In this document: positions 19,456 to 28,123 of the stretch, piece after piece | Position numbering within the stretch: the first letter of the stretch is position 1 | Layout of the letters: each line of letters starts with the position of its first letter | DNA from: an uncultured Acidimicrobiales bacterium | Lineage (GTDB): Bacteria; Actinomycetota; Acidimicrobiia; Acidimicrobiales; Aldehydirespiratoraceae | Assembly: GCA_958296055.1 (NCBI GenBank) | Contig: CATQHS010000001.1 | Location: 1,522,277-1,586,276, forward strand | DNA: 64,000 bases | Reading direction: 5' to 3' | Program-made: the position numbers and the translations under genes | The notes under the pieces: generated by a model | What the model saw: only the letters and a program-made list of their open reading frames with translations | The model's database searches: none | What the model was told of the DNA's origin: nothing

Positions 19456-20388
19456 TCAGATGGTGGGGCCGGGGAAGCCGGGGCCTTGGTGGTCTTTGCC
19501 GTCCATGCTGGCGTTGAGGCGGGCCTTGGCCATGAGCTCGGCTACCACCGGGCCGAGCTGGGCGGGGTCGTCGGGCTGGACGGCGGTGGGGCCCAGGTGC
19601 CAGCCCTCGGCGATGCCCAGCGTCTCGCCCCTCACGTCGAACACCCGGCCGGTCACGTTGGCCGCCTCCGGGCTGGCCAGCCAGGCGGTGATCACCGCGA
19701 TCCAGCGGGGGCTGATCTGCTCCCGGAACTCCTCGGTGGCGTCGTCGCCCCCCATGAGGGGAGCGGTGAGCCGAGACCAGGCGGTGGGAGCCAGGCAGTT
19801 GACGGTCACCCCGTACTTCACCAGCTCTTGGGCCGCGATCACCGTGAAGGCGGCGATGCCGGCCTTGGCCGCCCCGTAGTTGGTCTGGCCCACGTTGCCG
19901 TAGATCCCCGACGGCGACGAGGTGTTGATGATCCGCCCGTAGGCCTCCGCCCCGGACTTGGCCTGGTTGCGCCAGTGGGCGGCGGCGTGGTGGGAGGGCC
20001 CGAAGGTGCCCTTGAGATGAACGGCGATCACCGCGTCCCAGTCGCTCTCCGACATCGAGAACACCATCCGGTCCCGCAGGATGCCGGCGTTGTTGACCAC
20101 GATGTGGATGTCGCCGAAGGTGTCGATGGCCTGGTCGATCATGGCCTTGGCCTCGTCGAAGGAGGCCACGTTGCCGCCGTTCACCACCGACTCGCCGCCC
20201 ATCTCCGCGATGGCGGCGGCCACATCCTGGGCCGGGGTGAGATCGGCACCCGCCCCGGCCGCGTCTCCGCCCAAGTCGTTCACCACCACCCGGGCGCCGC
20301 AGGCGGCCAGCATCAGGGCGTGCTCGCGCCCGATGCCCCGGCCGGCCCCCGTCACCAGCGCCACCTTGCCGTCCAATAGCTTGCTCAT
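19456..20388 (-). CDS. SDR family oxidoreductase (3-hydroxyacyl-CoA dehydrogenase-like)
   Basis: 310-residue short-chain dehydrogenase. The Rossmann motif TGAGRGIG is near residues 14-21, NNAGILRD near 92-99, and the catalytic Ser plus YGAAKAG (Tyr-x3-Lys) lie about residues 156-175. The C-terminal extension resembles the dehydrogenase part of peroxisomal-type multifunctional enzymes, suggesting a (3R)-hydroxyacyl-CoA substrate. It begins the resumed chromosomal segment right of the BREX operon, converging on brxL with an 81-base gap. Host-like GC and codon use. Confidence 0.9.
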   Translation of the reverse strand: MSKLLDGKVALVTGAGRGIGREHALMLAACGARVVVNDLGGDAAGAGADLTPAQDVAAAIAEMGGESVVNGGNVASFDEAKAMIDQAIDTFGDIHIVVNNAGILRDRMVFSMSESDWDAVIAVHLKGTFGPSHHAAAHWRNQAKSGAEAYGRIINTSSPSGIYGNVGQTNYGAAKAGIAAFTVIAAQELVKYGVTVNCLAPTAWSRLTAPLMGGDDATEEFREQISPRWIAVITAWLASPEAANVTGRVFDVRGETLGIAEGWHLGPTAVQPDDPAQLGPVVAELMAKARLNASMDGKDHQGPGFPGPTI

Positions 20389-20480
20389 GGGTTCCTTCCC
20401 GTCAGATTGCTCAGGTTGCTTGGGTTGCCCAATAGTCGGCCCGCCTCACCGGCCCCGGCGCCTGGCTTGTCGCCAGCGGT

Positions 20481-21089
20481 TCACCAGCCCCGGGCCGCCC
20501 ACTCGTCTAGATGGGGCGACTCGGCCCCGATGGTGGTGTCGTCGCCGTGGCCGGGCAGAACCACGGTGTCGGCGCCGAAGACCCGGAACATCCGGTCCTC
20601 GATCGAGCGGAGGATGACGGCGAAGTCGCCCCCCTCGAAACTGGTGGCGCCGGGCCCGCCGGGGAAGAGGGTGTCGCCGGTGAACAGCAGCGGCGTGCCC
20701 TCCACGTGGAACGACATCGAGCCCGGCGTGTGGCCCGGGGTGTGCAGCGTCCGCAGCCGCAGCCGCCCCACCTCGATCACCGTGTCGTCCTCCAAGAGGT
20801 AGTCGTAGCTGGGCAGCATGGCCGCGTCCTCGGCGGTGACCCCCACCTGGTAGCCGGCGTCTCGCACGGCCGGGATGGCCTGGATGTGGTCCCAGTGCCC
20901 GTGGGTCTCCAGCACGGTCCGCACCCCCAGAGCGCGGCACAGCTCCAGCAGCCGCTCGTGCTCGTTGGCCGCGTCCAACAGGACGGCCTCGCCCGTCTCG
21001 GTGCATCTGACGACGAAGACGTTGTTGTCGACCGGCCCGACCACCACCTTGTGGACCTCGATCCCGGTGCCGGACCAGTGCCGCGTCAT
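20481..21089 (-). CDS. metallo-beta-lactamase fold hydrolase
   Basis: 202 residues from the ATG at 21089; the frame is open further upstream but the family alignment begins here (VGPVDNNVFVV). The metal-binding THGHWDH motif, the later HTPGHTPGS, FTGDTLF and C-terminal PGHGD are all intact, as in glyoxalase II-like hydrolases. The substrate is probably a thioester, but that is inferred from the family only. It is downstream of a tiny zinc-ribbon gene on the same strand, possibly in one transcript. Confidence 0.88.
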   Translation of the reverse strand: MTRHWSGTGIEVHKVVVGPVDNNVFVVRCTETGEAVLLDAANEHERLLELCRALGVRTVLETHGHWDHIQAIPAVRDAGYQVGVTAEDAAMLPSYDYLLEDDTVIEVGRLRLRTLHTPGHTPGSMSFHVEGTPLLFTGDTLFPGGPGATSFEGGDFAVILRSIEDRMFRVFGADTVVLPGHGDDTTIGAESPHLDEWAARGW

Positions 21090-21184
21090 GGCCTGGGACC
21101 ATACCGGCCCCCGATCCCGTTCGGCGCAGCCCGCCCGGCCCAGGCGCCTGCCCGTCGGCCGGGGGCGGGCGGTCTCCGGGCCGG

Positions 21185-21319
21185 TCAGTCGGCCACTATG
21201 CGGACCTCGCCGCTGGGGCTGCCCGGCGCCCCGCAGCACCAGCAGCCGATCCGCGACGTACCCCTCCAGGTGACGTCGCAACGCGGGCAGCGCAGAGCCT
21301 GAACCGGCTCGTCGGCCAT
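21185..21319 (-). CDS. 44-residue zinc-ribbon-like protein
   Basis: A very short ORF reading MADEPVQALRCPRC near its start, then CWCCGAPGS and a C-terminal EVRIVAD. The CxxC...CxxC arrangement suggests one bound zinc. It lies about 95 bp upstream of the metallo-hydrolase on the same strand. Small rubredoxin/zinc-ribbon proteins of this size are common in actinobacteria and easily missed. No function assigned. Confidence 0.6.
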   Translation of the reverse strand: MADEPVQALRCPRCDVTWRGTSRIGCWCCGAPGSPSGEVRIVAD

Positions 21320-21406
21320 GGTCAGAACCGAACCCGGATCGGTCACGGGCGATCACCCTAGGATGTGGCCGCGCCAGTGTGGAGGACCCTCGGAAGGGGA
21401 CGGGAA

Positions 21407-22258
21407 ATGTCGTTCGGGTCAGTGGGGGTTGTCGGTGTCGGCACCATGGGGAGCGGCATCGTGGAGGTGACGGCCCGGGCCGGTCTGCCGGTCGTGGCCT
21501 GCGAGGTTTCGCCGGAGGCGCTGGAGGCGGCCCGGGGCCGGGTCGAGGCTTCCATGAACCGGGCCCTGAAGCGGGGCAAGCTCGACGAGGCGGAGCTTCA
21601 GGCCACGTTGGCCCGGGTCGCCTGGACCGTCGACATCGACGAGGTGGCCGGAAGCGATCTGGTAGTCGAGGCGGTGCCGGAGGCGCTCGAGACCAAGCTC
21701 GAGGTCTTCGGCCATCTCGACCGGCTGCTCGACCGCTCGGCGGTCATGGCCACCAACACCTCGTCCATCCCCATCATCAACGTGGCCATGGGCATGTCGC
21801 GGCCCGAGCAGGTGCTGGGGATGCACTTCTTCAACCCGGTACCGGTGATGAAGCTGGTCGAGCTGATCAGCACCCAGCGCACCGACCCCGCGGTCACCGA
21901 CCAGGTGACCCGCTTCTCCGCCGACGTTCTGGGCAAGCAGGTGGTGACCGCCCCCGACCGGGCCGGGTTCGTGGTGAACAAGCTGCTGCTGCCCTACCTC
22001 TGCCAGGCCATCGAGATGTACGAGAGCGGCCACGCCGCCGCGGAGGACATCGACCGGGCCATGGTGCTGGGGACCGGCCACCCCATGGGGCCCCTGACCC
22101 TGGCCGACCTCATCGGGCTGGACGTGTGCCTGATGGTGGCCGAGTCGCTGTACGCCGAGTACGGCGAGCGGTTCTACCTGCCCCCGTCCCTGCTGCGCCG
22201 CATGGTGGCCGCGGGCCGCCTGGGCCGCAAGACGGGCCGGGGCTTCTACGAGTACTGA
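21407..22258 (+). CDS. 3-hydroxybutyryl-CoA / 3-hydroxyacyl-CoA dehydrogenase
   Basis: 283 residues, the standard length. The N-terminal NAD-binding motif GVGTMGSGI, the catalytic segment GMHFFNPVPVMKLVE with its His, and the C-terminal domain ending LGRKTGRGFYEY are all typical. It oxidises or reduces 3-hydroxyacyl-CoA in beta-oxidation or butyrate metabolism. The ATG at 21407 follows AAGGGGA with good spacing; an upstream in-frame start is less likely. Confidence 0.95.
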   Translation: MSFGSVGVVGVGTMGSGIVEVTARAGLPVVACEVSPEALEAARGRVEASMNRALKRGKLDEAELQATLARVAWTVDIDEVAGSDLVVEAVPEALETKLEVFGHLDRLLDRSAVMATNTSSIPIINVAMGMSRPEQVLGMHFFNPVPVMKLVELISTQRTDPAVTDQVTRFSADVLGKQVVTAPDRAGFVVNKLLLPYLCQAIEMYESGHAAAEDIDRAMVLGTGHPMGPLTLADLIGLDVCLMVAESLYAEYGERFYLPPSLLRRMVAAGRLGRKTGRGFYEY

Positions 22259-22656
22259 GCCGGGGCCGGGTCCGGGGCCGCGCTTAGGCCGGAGCGCCGC
22301 CGCCGGGCGGCCCACGCCGCGGCGGCGGTGAAGGCCTCGACTTCTAGGCCGATGGCCCGGTAGGCGTGGCTGTGGCGCCGCGACCTTTTCAAGTTGCGGG
22401 CGTAGTCGGTCAGGTACATCCGCAGGAAGGGCCAGAACCCGAGCCGGCGGTACTGGTCGGCGTGGACCAGTTCGTGGGCCAGAAGCTCGCTTCCGCCCCG
22501 GCGGTCGTCGTCCCGGGTGACGAGGATCAGCCTGCCCAGGGTCATGCCCCTCGCCCCGGGCCCCGGGGCTGGCAACCGCTGGATCAGGACCCGGCGGGCC
22601 ACCGAGGCGTCGACGAGGTCGTAGGAGGAGATCTCCTCGTCCGACAGCTTCCTCAC
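22246..22656 (-). CDS. HEXXH-type putative metallopeptidase-like protein
   Basis: 136 residues. The segment LLAHELVHADQYRRLG contains a zinc-protease-like HELVH motif, followed by WPFLRMYLTDYARNL and a conserved AIGLEVEA with a possible third ligand. I recognise this pattern from short actinobacterial DUF4157-like proteins. The GTG at 22656 overlaps the stop of the upstream coiled-coil gene by four bases (GTGA), so the two are translationally coupled. Its 3' end overlaps the convergent dehydrogenase gene by 13 bases. Confidence 0.7.
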   Translation of the reverse strand: MRKLSDEEISSYDLVDASVARRVLIQRLPAPGPGARGMTLGRLILVTRDDDRRGGSELLAHELVHADQYRRLGFWPFLRMYLTDYARNLKRSRRHSHAYRAIGLEVEAFTAAAAWAARRRRSGLSAAPDPAPAQYS

Positions 22657-23096
22657 GCCGTCGGTGGCGGCTCCGGCTGGTCGGCACCGCCGTCGGGGGT
22701 CGGGTCGGCCCGGCCCGGGGGCTCGATCCCAAACAAGTGACCCTCGATGCGAGCCACCCGCTCGCTCAGCTTGGTCATATCGCTGCGCAATCCGTTGAGC
22801 TGAGTTCCGAACTCGGTAAATCTGACGTTGGTCCCGGCTTCGAACCGGTCGATCCTGGCGGTGAGCTTGGCTTCGAGGTCGGCGAATTTGGCATCAGTCC
22901 GTGTTTCGAGGTCGGCGAATTTGCCGTCGGTCCTGGCTTCGAGTGCGTTGATCTCGCCGGTGAGCTTGGTGTCGAGTGCGTCGATCTTGGCGGTCAGCTC
23001 CTTGCGCAGGGAGTCCATCATCCGGAAGATCCACCAGGGCATGGCCAGCAGCGCGGCGAGAACCACGCTCAGCAGGGTCACTATGGCCACGTTCAC
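22653..23096 (-). CDS. membrane-anchored coiled-coil protein
   Basis: 147 residues from the GTG at 23096. One N-terminal transmembrane helix (IVTLLSVVLAALLAMPWWIF) is followed by a heptad-rich stretch with repeated KFADLE/R-T-D units and a proline-rich tail. Such short anchored coiled coils are common and of unknown function. It is coupled to the metallopeptidase-like gene downstream. Confidence 0.65.
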   Translation of the reverse strand: MNVAIVTLLSVVLAALLAMPWWIFRMMDSLRKELTAKIDALDTKLTGEINALEARTDGKFADLETRTDAKFADLEAKLTARIDRFEAGTNVRFTEFGTQLNGLRSDMTKLSERVARIEGHLFGIEPPGRADPTPDGGADQPEPPPTA

Positions 23097-23208
23097 GGAA
23101 CCGACTCTACCCGCCGGGATTGGCGCGGGATCAACGCCGGTCCGGCTCCCGCCGCCGCCGGGCCCGGCGTCCACCACGGGCGGCGCCGGGCGGGGTACGG
23201 TCGGGGCC

Positions 23209-23622
23209 GTGACCACATGCGGTCGGCCCGCCTGTTCATCGGGGGCCAGCGGGATGATCCTCATACACCGGGACGAGCGGGTGGTGGAGATCAGGGAGCC
23301 CGACGACCCGGGCGAGGCCTGGTACGGGGTCCGGCTGTGCGCCGACCACCTGGCCCGGACCACGGCGCCGGTGGGATGGGAGCTGATCGACGGCCGGAGG
23401 TCGGGCCCGGGATCGAGATCCAGGCGAGCGCCGAAGACCCGGCCGGGTCCGCCCGCCGGCGAGGCACCCGACCCCGGCAGGCCGGCCTGGACGCCCCGCC
23501 GGGCCCGCGACATCGACGAGTTGGACGAGCTGAGCAAGGCGGCGTCGCCCCTGCTGCGCCGGGCATTCTTCGGCTCGTCCGATTCGGCAGCGGCCGACGG
23601 GCAGCTCTGGCTCCGGGTCTGA
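23209..23622 (+). CDS. DUF3499-like actinobacterial protein
   Basis: 137 residues from a GTG at 23209. The N-terminal MTTCGRPACSSGASG and the later LCADHLARTTAPVGWELID follow the CxxxxC...LCxxH...P-x-GWE pattern of DUF3499, a small family restricted to actinobacteria. It ends in a low-complexity basic middle and a helical tail. It is divergent from the coiled-coil gene. Function unknown. Confidence 0.65.
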   Translation: MTTCGRPACSSGASGMILIHRDERVVEIREPDDPGEAWYGVRLCADHLARTTAPVGWELIDGRRSGPGSRSRRAPKTRPGPPAGEAPDPGRPAWTPRRARDIDELDELSKAASPLLRRAFFGSSDSAAADGQLWLRV

Positions 23623-23647
23623 GGGCGCTGGCCGGCTGAACGCCTAA

Positions 23648-25231
23648 ATGGCGTCTGGGCCTCTATCCGACCACGGAGCGGCGGGCGGGCGCAGGAGCCC
23701 CGTCATCCCCATCGCCGTCGGGTGCGGGGCGATCCTGGCCGGACTCCTTGTCGTGTGGCTGGTCGCGCCGCCCCGGACCGCCCGGGACCCCCCGGCTCCG
23801 CTCGAACCCCCCGCCCCCACCGCGGCCCCGGCCGCCACCACGTCGACCCCAACCACGACTACCACCACCACGACAACGACTACCACCACAACCGAGCCGC
23901 CCTTTGACGGGTGGGTCGACCCGGCCACCTCAGGCCAGCCCTGGGGCGACAAGGTGGAAGGCCTGCTCACCTTCCGGGGCAACCCCACCCGCACCTACTA
24001 CGGCCGGGGCCCGGTGCCCGAGTCGCCCGACATCGTGTGGTACTTCCCGCCGGGGCCGGCGATGTGCTCGCTCTCAACGGCAGGCGAGGAGACGACCAAC
24101 TGGTGCGGCACGGGCTGGACGGGCCAGCCCGCGGTGTTCGAACGCGACGGCGCCACCTGGGTGGTGGTCGGGGCCTACGACACGGCCGTCCACTTCTTGG
24201 ACGCCGACACCGGCCGCCGGATCGTCGGCGACTTCGACACCGGCGACATCATCAAGGGCTCGGTGACCATCGACCCCGACGGCTACCCGCTGGTCTACTT
24301 CGGCAGCCGCGACAACCAGTACCGGGTCGTGGCCTTCGACCGCGACGAGCCGGAGGAGCTGTGGGCCCTTGACGCCTACTCGGTGTCGCCCACCCGGTGG
24401 AACGACGACTGGGACGGGGCCGGCCTGGTGCTCGACGACCACCTGTTCGTCGGGGGCGAGAACTCCCGGTTCCACGTGGTGAAGCTCAACCGGGGCTACG
24501 ACGAGGCCGGGCTGGCGACCGTCGATCCCGAGCTGGTCTTCGACGCCCCCGGCTGGGACGACGAGCTGATCGCGGCCGTGGGCGGGAACGTGTCGATCGA
24601 GAACTCGGTAGCGATCAGCGGCAACACCGTCTACTTCGCCAACTCCGGCGGGCTGATCCAGGGCTGGGACATCGCCGGCCTGGCCTCTGGCGAGGCGCCG
24701 GAGCGGGTGTTCAGGTACTGGGCCGGCGACGACATCGACGCCACCCTGGTGATCGACGCCGAGGGCATGATCTACGCCGGGGTGGAGTACGAGCGGGGCA
24801 CCGCCCGGTCCGAGGAGGTGGGCCAGATCATCAAGCTCGACCCGAGCGGCGACGACCCGCTGGTGTGGAGCGTGCACGAGCGGCCCCGGCTCGACTCGGG
24901 GGTGTGGGCCACCCCGGGCCTGCACCGGGACCTGCTCATCGTGCCCACCGACACCGGCAAGGTGCTGGGGCTCGACACGGCCACCGGCGAGGTGCGCTGG
25001 ACCAAGGAGCTGCCCGGCCCGACCTGGTCGAGCCCGGTCATCGTCGACGACGTGTGGATCCAGGGCGACTGCCGGGGCTGGCTGCGGGCCTTCGACGTGA
25101 GCGACACGACGGTGGAGCCGCCCGAGCTGTGGCGGGTGGACCTTCAGGCCTGCATCGAGTCGACCCCGGCGGTGTGGGACGGCCTAGTGGTGGTGGGCAC
25201 CCGGGGCGGCTGGATCTACGCCGTCGGTTGA
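23648..25231 (+). CDS. membrane-anchored PQQ-type beta-propeller protein
   Basis: 527 residues. One N-terminal transmembrane helix near residues 18-40 is followed by a proline-rich stretch and an uninterrupted run of Thr (roughly residues 64-82), a typical extracytoplasmic spacer in actinobacteria. The remaining ~430 residues are repeats with W motifs (VVVGAYD, VYFGSRDN, LFVGGENS, VVVGTRGG) of the PQQ-like beta-propeller. The propeller should face outside the membrane. No PQQ-dehydrogenase catalytic residues are evident, so a binding or assembly role is more likely than an enzyme. Confidence 0.82.
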   Translation: MASGPLSDHGAAGGRRSPVIPIAVGCGAILAGLLVVWLVAPPRTARDPPAPLEPPAPTAAPAATTSTPTTTTTTTTTTTTTTEPPFDGWVDPATSGQPWGDKVEGLLTFRGNPTRTYYGRGPVPESPDIVWYFPPGPAMCSLSTAGEETTNWCGTGWTGQPAVFERDGATWVVVGAYDTAVHFLDADTGRRIVGDFDTGDIIKGSVTIDPDGYPLVYFGSRDNQYRVVAFDRDEPEELWALDAYSVSPTRWNDDWDGAGLVLDDHLFVGGENSRFHVVKLNRGYDEAGLATVDPELVFDAPGWDDELIAAVGGNVSIENSVAISGNTVYFANSGGLIQGWDIAGLASGEAPERVFRYWAGDDIDATLVIDAEGMIYAGVEYERGTARSEEVGQIIKLDPSGDDPLVWSVHERPRLDSGVWATPGLHRDLLIVPTDTGKVLGLDTATGEVRWTKELPGPTWSSPVIVDDVWIQGDCRGWLRAFDVSDTTVEPPELWRVDLQACIESTPAVWDGLVVVGTRGGWIYAVG

Positions 25232-25308
25232 ACCGGACGCAGGCGGGCTGGTTGGCCGGGTTGGGCCGGTTGGCCGGATGGGCGCGGAACCGGGCCTGGT
25301 CGCCTGCG

Positions 25309-26799
25309 TCAGTGGCGGCGCCAGACGGGCCCGCTGGGGGTGTCCTCCACCGTGACCCCCAAGGCGGCCAGCTCGTCGCGCAGCCGATCGGCCTCGGCGA
25401 AATCGCGGGCGGCGCGGGCCTCCTGCCGGGCGGCTACCAGGACCTCGATTTCGGCGGCGGCCTCCCCGGCACCGGGGCTAGACCGGGCGGCCCGGTCTTG
25501 GGCGCTGACTGGCAGCCCCAGCACCTCGGCCAGATCGACCACAGTGACGCCCAAGACGGCCGCGGCTCCGATGTCGCCTCGGTCAAGGGCGGCGTTGGCC
25601 CGGCGGAGGGTCTCGAACACCGCGGCCAGCGCCTCGGGGGTACCGAGGTCGGCGTCCATAGCCGCCTTAAATGCCGTCTCCGCGACCTCGGCCCGGTGGG
25701 AGGCTTCGAACACCGCCTCCTGGGTGCCCGTGTTGGCGTCCGTATGCGCCCAGAGTGCCGCCCACCCGGCCCCGTCCCCGCCGGGGGGGTCGTCGATCGG
25801 GAACCCGGCCGCGTCCACCCGCCGGGCCATGGCGTCGAGGCGGGCCGCGGCCGACCGGGCCTGGGCCATGGCCTTGGCGTTGACCTCCATCGTCTTGCGG
25901 TAGTGGGTCTGCAGCACCAGCAGCCGGAAGGCCCGGGCGTTGGCGGGGTGCTCGCCGAGCAGGTCGCCCACGGTGCGGAAGTTGCCCCGCGACTTGGCCA
26001 TCTTCTGGCCGTCCACGTTGAGCATGGCGTTGTGGACCCAGTGCCGGGCGAAGCCGCGCCCGGCCGCGATGGCCTCGGCCCGCTCGTTGGTGTGGTGGGG
26101 GAACACCAGGTCGTCGCCGCCGCCGTGCAGGTCGAAGCCGTCGCCGAGCAGCCCCAGGCTCATGGTGACGCACTCGATGTGCCAGCCGGGCCGGCCCGGC
26201 CCCCACGGCGACGGCCAGGTCGGCTCGCCCGGCTTGGCCGCCTTCCATAAGGCGAAGTCGAGCGGGTCCTCCTTGGCCTCGTCCACCTCGACCCTGGCCC
26301 CGGCCCCGGCCCGCAGATCGTCCAGGCTGCGGTGCACGAGGTCGCCGTAGCCGGGGACCAAGCCGACCCGCAGGTACACCCCGGAGGAGGTGGCGTAGGC
26401 CTTGCCCCCGGACACGAGGCCCTCGACGAACTCGACCATCTCCTCCACCCAGTCGGTGGCCCGGGGGCGCTGATGGGGGGCCAGCACGCCGAGCGCCTCC
26501 ATGGCCTCGACGTAGACCGCGTCCCACCGGGCGGCCAGCTCAGGCTCGGTCAGGCCCTCCCGGTTGGCCCGCTCGATGATCTTGTCGTCGATGTCGGTGA
26601 CGTTGGCCACGTGGCGCACTTTGAGCCCTCGCCACTGGAGGTAGCGGCGTAAGACGTCGTAGGTGATGGCCCCGCGGGCATGGCCCAGGTGGGGCTCGTC
26701 GTACACGGTGGGCCCGCAGGCGTAGATCGCCACCCGGCCCGGCTGGCGCAGCTCCAGGGGCCTGACTGTGCCGGTGAGGGTGTCGTACAGCGAGATCAT
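25309..26799 (-). CDS. cysS: cysteinyl-tRNA synthetase
   Basis: 496 residues. Class I signature PHLGHA at 36-41, zinc ligands including Cys28, the WHIECVTMS block, and KMAKS near residue 268 as the KMSKS variant. It charges tRNA-Cys with cysteine. Standing next to mshC, it is the paralogue that kept tRNA specificity (YACGPTVYDEPH rather than the ITPYDSTH of the ligase). Its start lies just outside the 38-bp repeat array. Confidence 0.95.
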   Translation of the reverse strand: MISLYDTLTGTVRPLELRQPGRVAIYACGPTVYDEPHLGHARGAITYDVLRRYLQWRGLKVRHVANVTDIDDKIIERANREGLTEPELAARWDAVYVEAMEALGVLAPHQRPRATDWVEEMVEFVEGLVSGGKAYATSSGVYLRVGLVPGYGDLVHRSLDDLRAGAGARVEVDEAKEDPLDFALWKAAKPGEPTWPSPWGPGRPGWHIECVTMSLGLLGDGFDLHGGGDDLVFPHHTNERAEAIAAGRGFARHWVHNAMLNVDGQKMAKSRGNFRTVGDLLGEHPANARAFRLLVLQTHYRKTMEVNAKAMAQARSAAARLDAMARRVDAAGFPIDDPPGGDGAGWAALWAHTDANTGTQEAVFEASHRAEVAETAFKAAMDADLGTPEALAAVFETLRRANAALDRGDIGAAAVLGVTVVDLAEVLGLPVSAQDRAARSSPGAGEAAAEIEVLVAARQEARAARDFAEADRLRDELAALGVTVEDTPSGPVWRRH

Positions 26800-26806
26800 C
26801 GCGGCC

Positions 26807-26920
26807 GGGCCGGGGCGGGCGGCCGCGTCGCGGGGTCGGTCATCGGGCCGGGGCGGGCGGCCGCGTCGCGGGGTCGGTCATCGGGCCGGGGCGGGCGGCC
26901 GCGTCGCGGGGTCGGTCATC
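26807..26920. repeat. three perfect 38-bp tandem repeats between cysS and mshC
   Basis: Units at 26807-26844, 26845-26882 and 26883-26920 are identical, with a partial fourth copy leading into the mshC coding end. The unit is GC-rich and on the minus strand carries an ATG-ACC-GAC-CCC reading. The mshC stop (26916-26918) falls in the last unit. Recent slippage is likely, since the copies have not diverged. Confidence 0.92.
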
Positions 26921-28112
26921 GGGCCGGGGCCGGGGCGGGCGGCCGGTCCAGTTCCACCCCGCACAGCCTGCCGAGTTCTCGCAGCGCGGCGGGGGCCGAC
27001 TCGTCGCCGCCGGTCCCGCCAGCCAGGACGGCCCGGGCCAGCTCCTCCAGCACGGCCCGGGCGGCGGGCGCGTCGAGGTCGTCGTCGAGGGCGGCCCGCA
27101 ACTTGCGCTGATAGGGCCTCGGGTCCGGTCCGTGCGGGCGGCGAGCCGCTCGGGTGAGCACCTCCAGCAGGGCCTCCCCCTGGCGCAGGTCGCCGTCGTG
27201 CCATTCCCAGTCGGTCCGGTAGTGGTGGCCCATGAGGGCCAGCCGGACGGCCCTGGGGTCGGCTCGCTTGATCAGCTCGCCGACGAAGACGAGGTTGCCG
27301 AGCGACTTGGACATCTTCGTGCCCTGGTAGGCCACCAGCCCGCAGTGCATCCAGTGGCGCACGAAGGTGGCGCCGGTGGCGGCCTCGCTCTGGGCCAGCT
27401 CGCACTCGTGGTGGGGGAAGATGAGATCACGGCCGCCCCCGTGGAGGTCGAGGGTGGGGCTGAGGAGCCCCATGGCCATGGCGCTGCACTCAATGTGCCA
27501 GCCGGGCCGGCCCGGCCCGAACGGCGAGGGCCAGGCCGGCTCGTCGGGCCGCGACGGCTGCCAGAGCACGAAGTCGAGCCGGTTGCGCTGCCGGGGGTCG
27601 TCGGGGGTGCCACCCCCCTCGGCGGCCAGCTCCACCATGGTGGCCTCGTCGTGGCCTGAGAGCCGGCCGAAGTCGGCCCAGGTGGAGACGTCGAACCAGG
27701 TGGTGCCCTCGGCGGTGTAGGTGTGGCCCTCGGCGGCCAGCCGGTCGATGATCGAGATCATCTCGTCCACCCACTCGGTGGCCCGGGGCTCCGAGGCCAC
27801 TGGTCGGGCCCCCAGCGCCTCCATGTCTCGGTGGAACCGGGCCGTCTCGGTGGCGGCCAGATCCCGGAAGTTCACGCCGAGTTCCCTGGCCTTGGGCAGG
27901 ATCGAGTCGTCGACGTCGGTGATGTTGCGGACCATCCTCACCGTGCGGCCGAGGTCCTCGAGCCGGCGGGCCAGCAGGTCGTAGGTGAGGTAGGTGTTGG
28001 CGTGGCCCAGATGGGTGCTGTCGTAGGGGGTGATGCCGCACACGTACATCGCCACCTCGGGGCCGGGCTCGAACGGGACCACGGCCCGGCGGGCGGTGTC
28101 GTAGAGGCGCAC
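26916..28112 (-). CDS. mshC: cysteine:1D-myo-inosityl 2-amino-2-deoxyglucopyranoside ligase (MshC)
   Basis: 398 residues, near the ~410 of known MshC. It ligates cysteine to GlcN-inositol in mycothiol synthesis. The diagnostic ITPYDSTHLGHA (about residues 27-38) separates it from CysRS; WHIECSAMAMGL and KMSKS (about 266) follow. The GTG at 28112 is the first sensible start; the open frame upstream is antisense noise over the next gene. The C-terminus (RPPAPAPAR) runs into the 38-bp repeats. Mycothiol genes are confined to actinobacteria. Confidence 0.93.
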   Translation of the reverse strand: MRLYDTARRAVVPFEPGPEVAMYVCGITPYDSTHLGHANTYLTYDLLARRLEDLGRTVRMVRNITDVDDSILPKARELGVNFRDLAATETARFHRDMEALGARPVASEPRATEWVDEMISIIDRLAAEGHTYTAEGTTWFDVSTWADFGRLSGHDEATMVELAAEGGGTPDDPRQRNRLDFVLWQPSRPDEPAWPSPFGPGRPGWHIECSAMAMGLLSPTLDLHGGGRDLIFPHHECELAQSEAATGATFVRHWMHCGLVAYQGTKMSKSLGNLVFVGELIKRADPRAVRLALMGHHYRTDWEWHDGDLRQGEALLEVLTRAARRPHGPDPRPYQRKLRAALDDDLDAPAARAVLEELARAVLAGGTGGDESAPAALRELGRLCGVELDRPPAPAPAR

Positions 28113-28123
28113 GCCCGGCGAGG

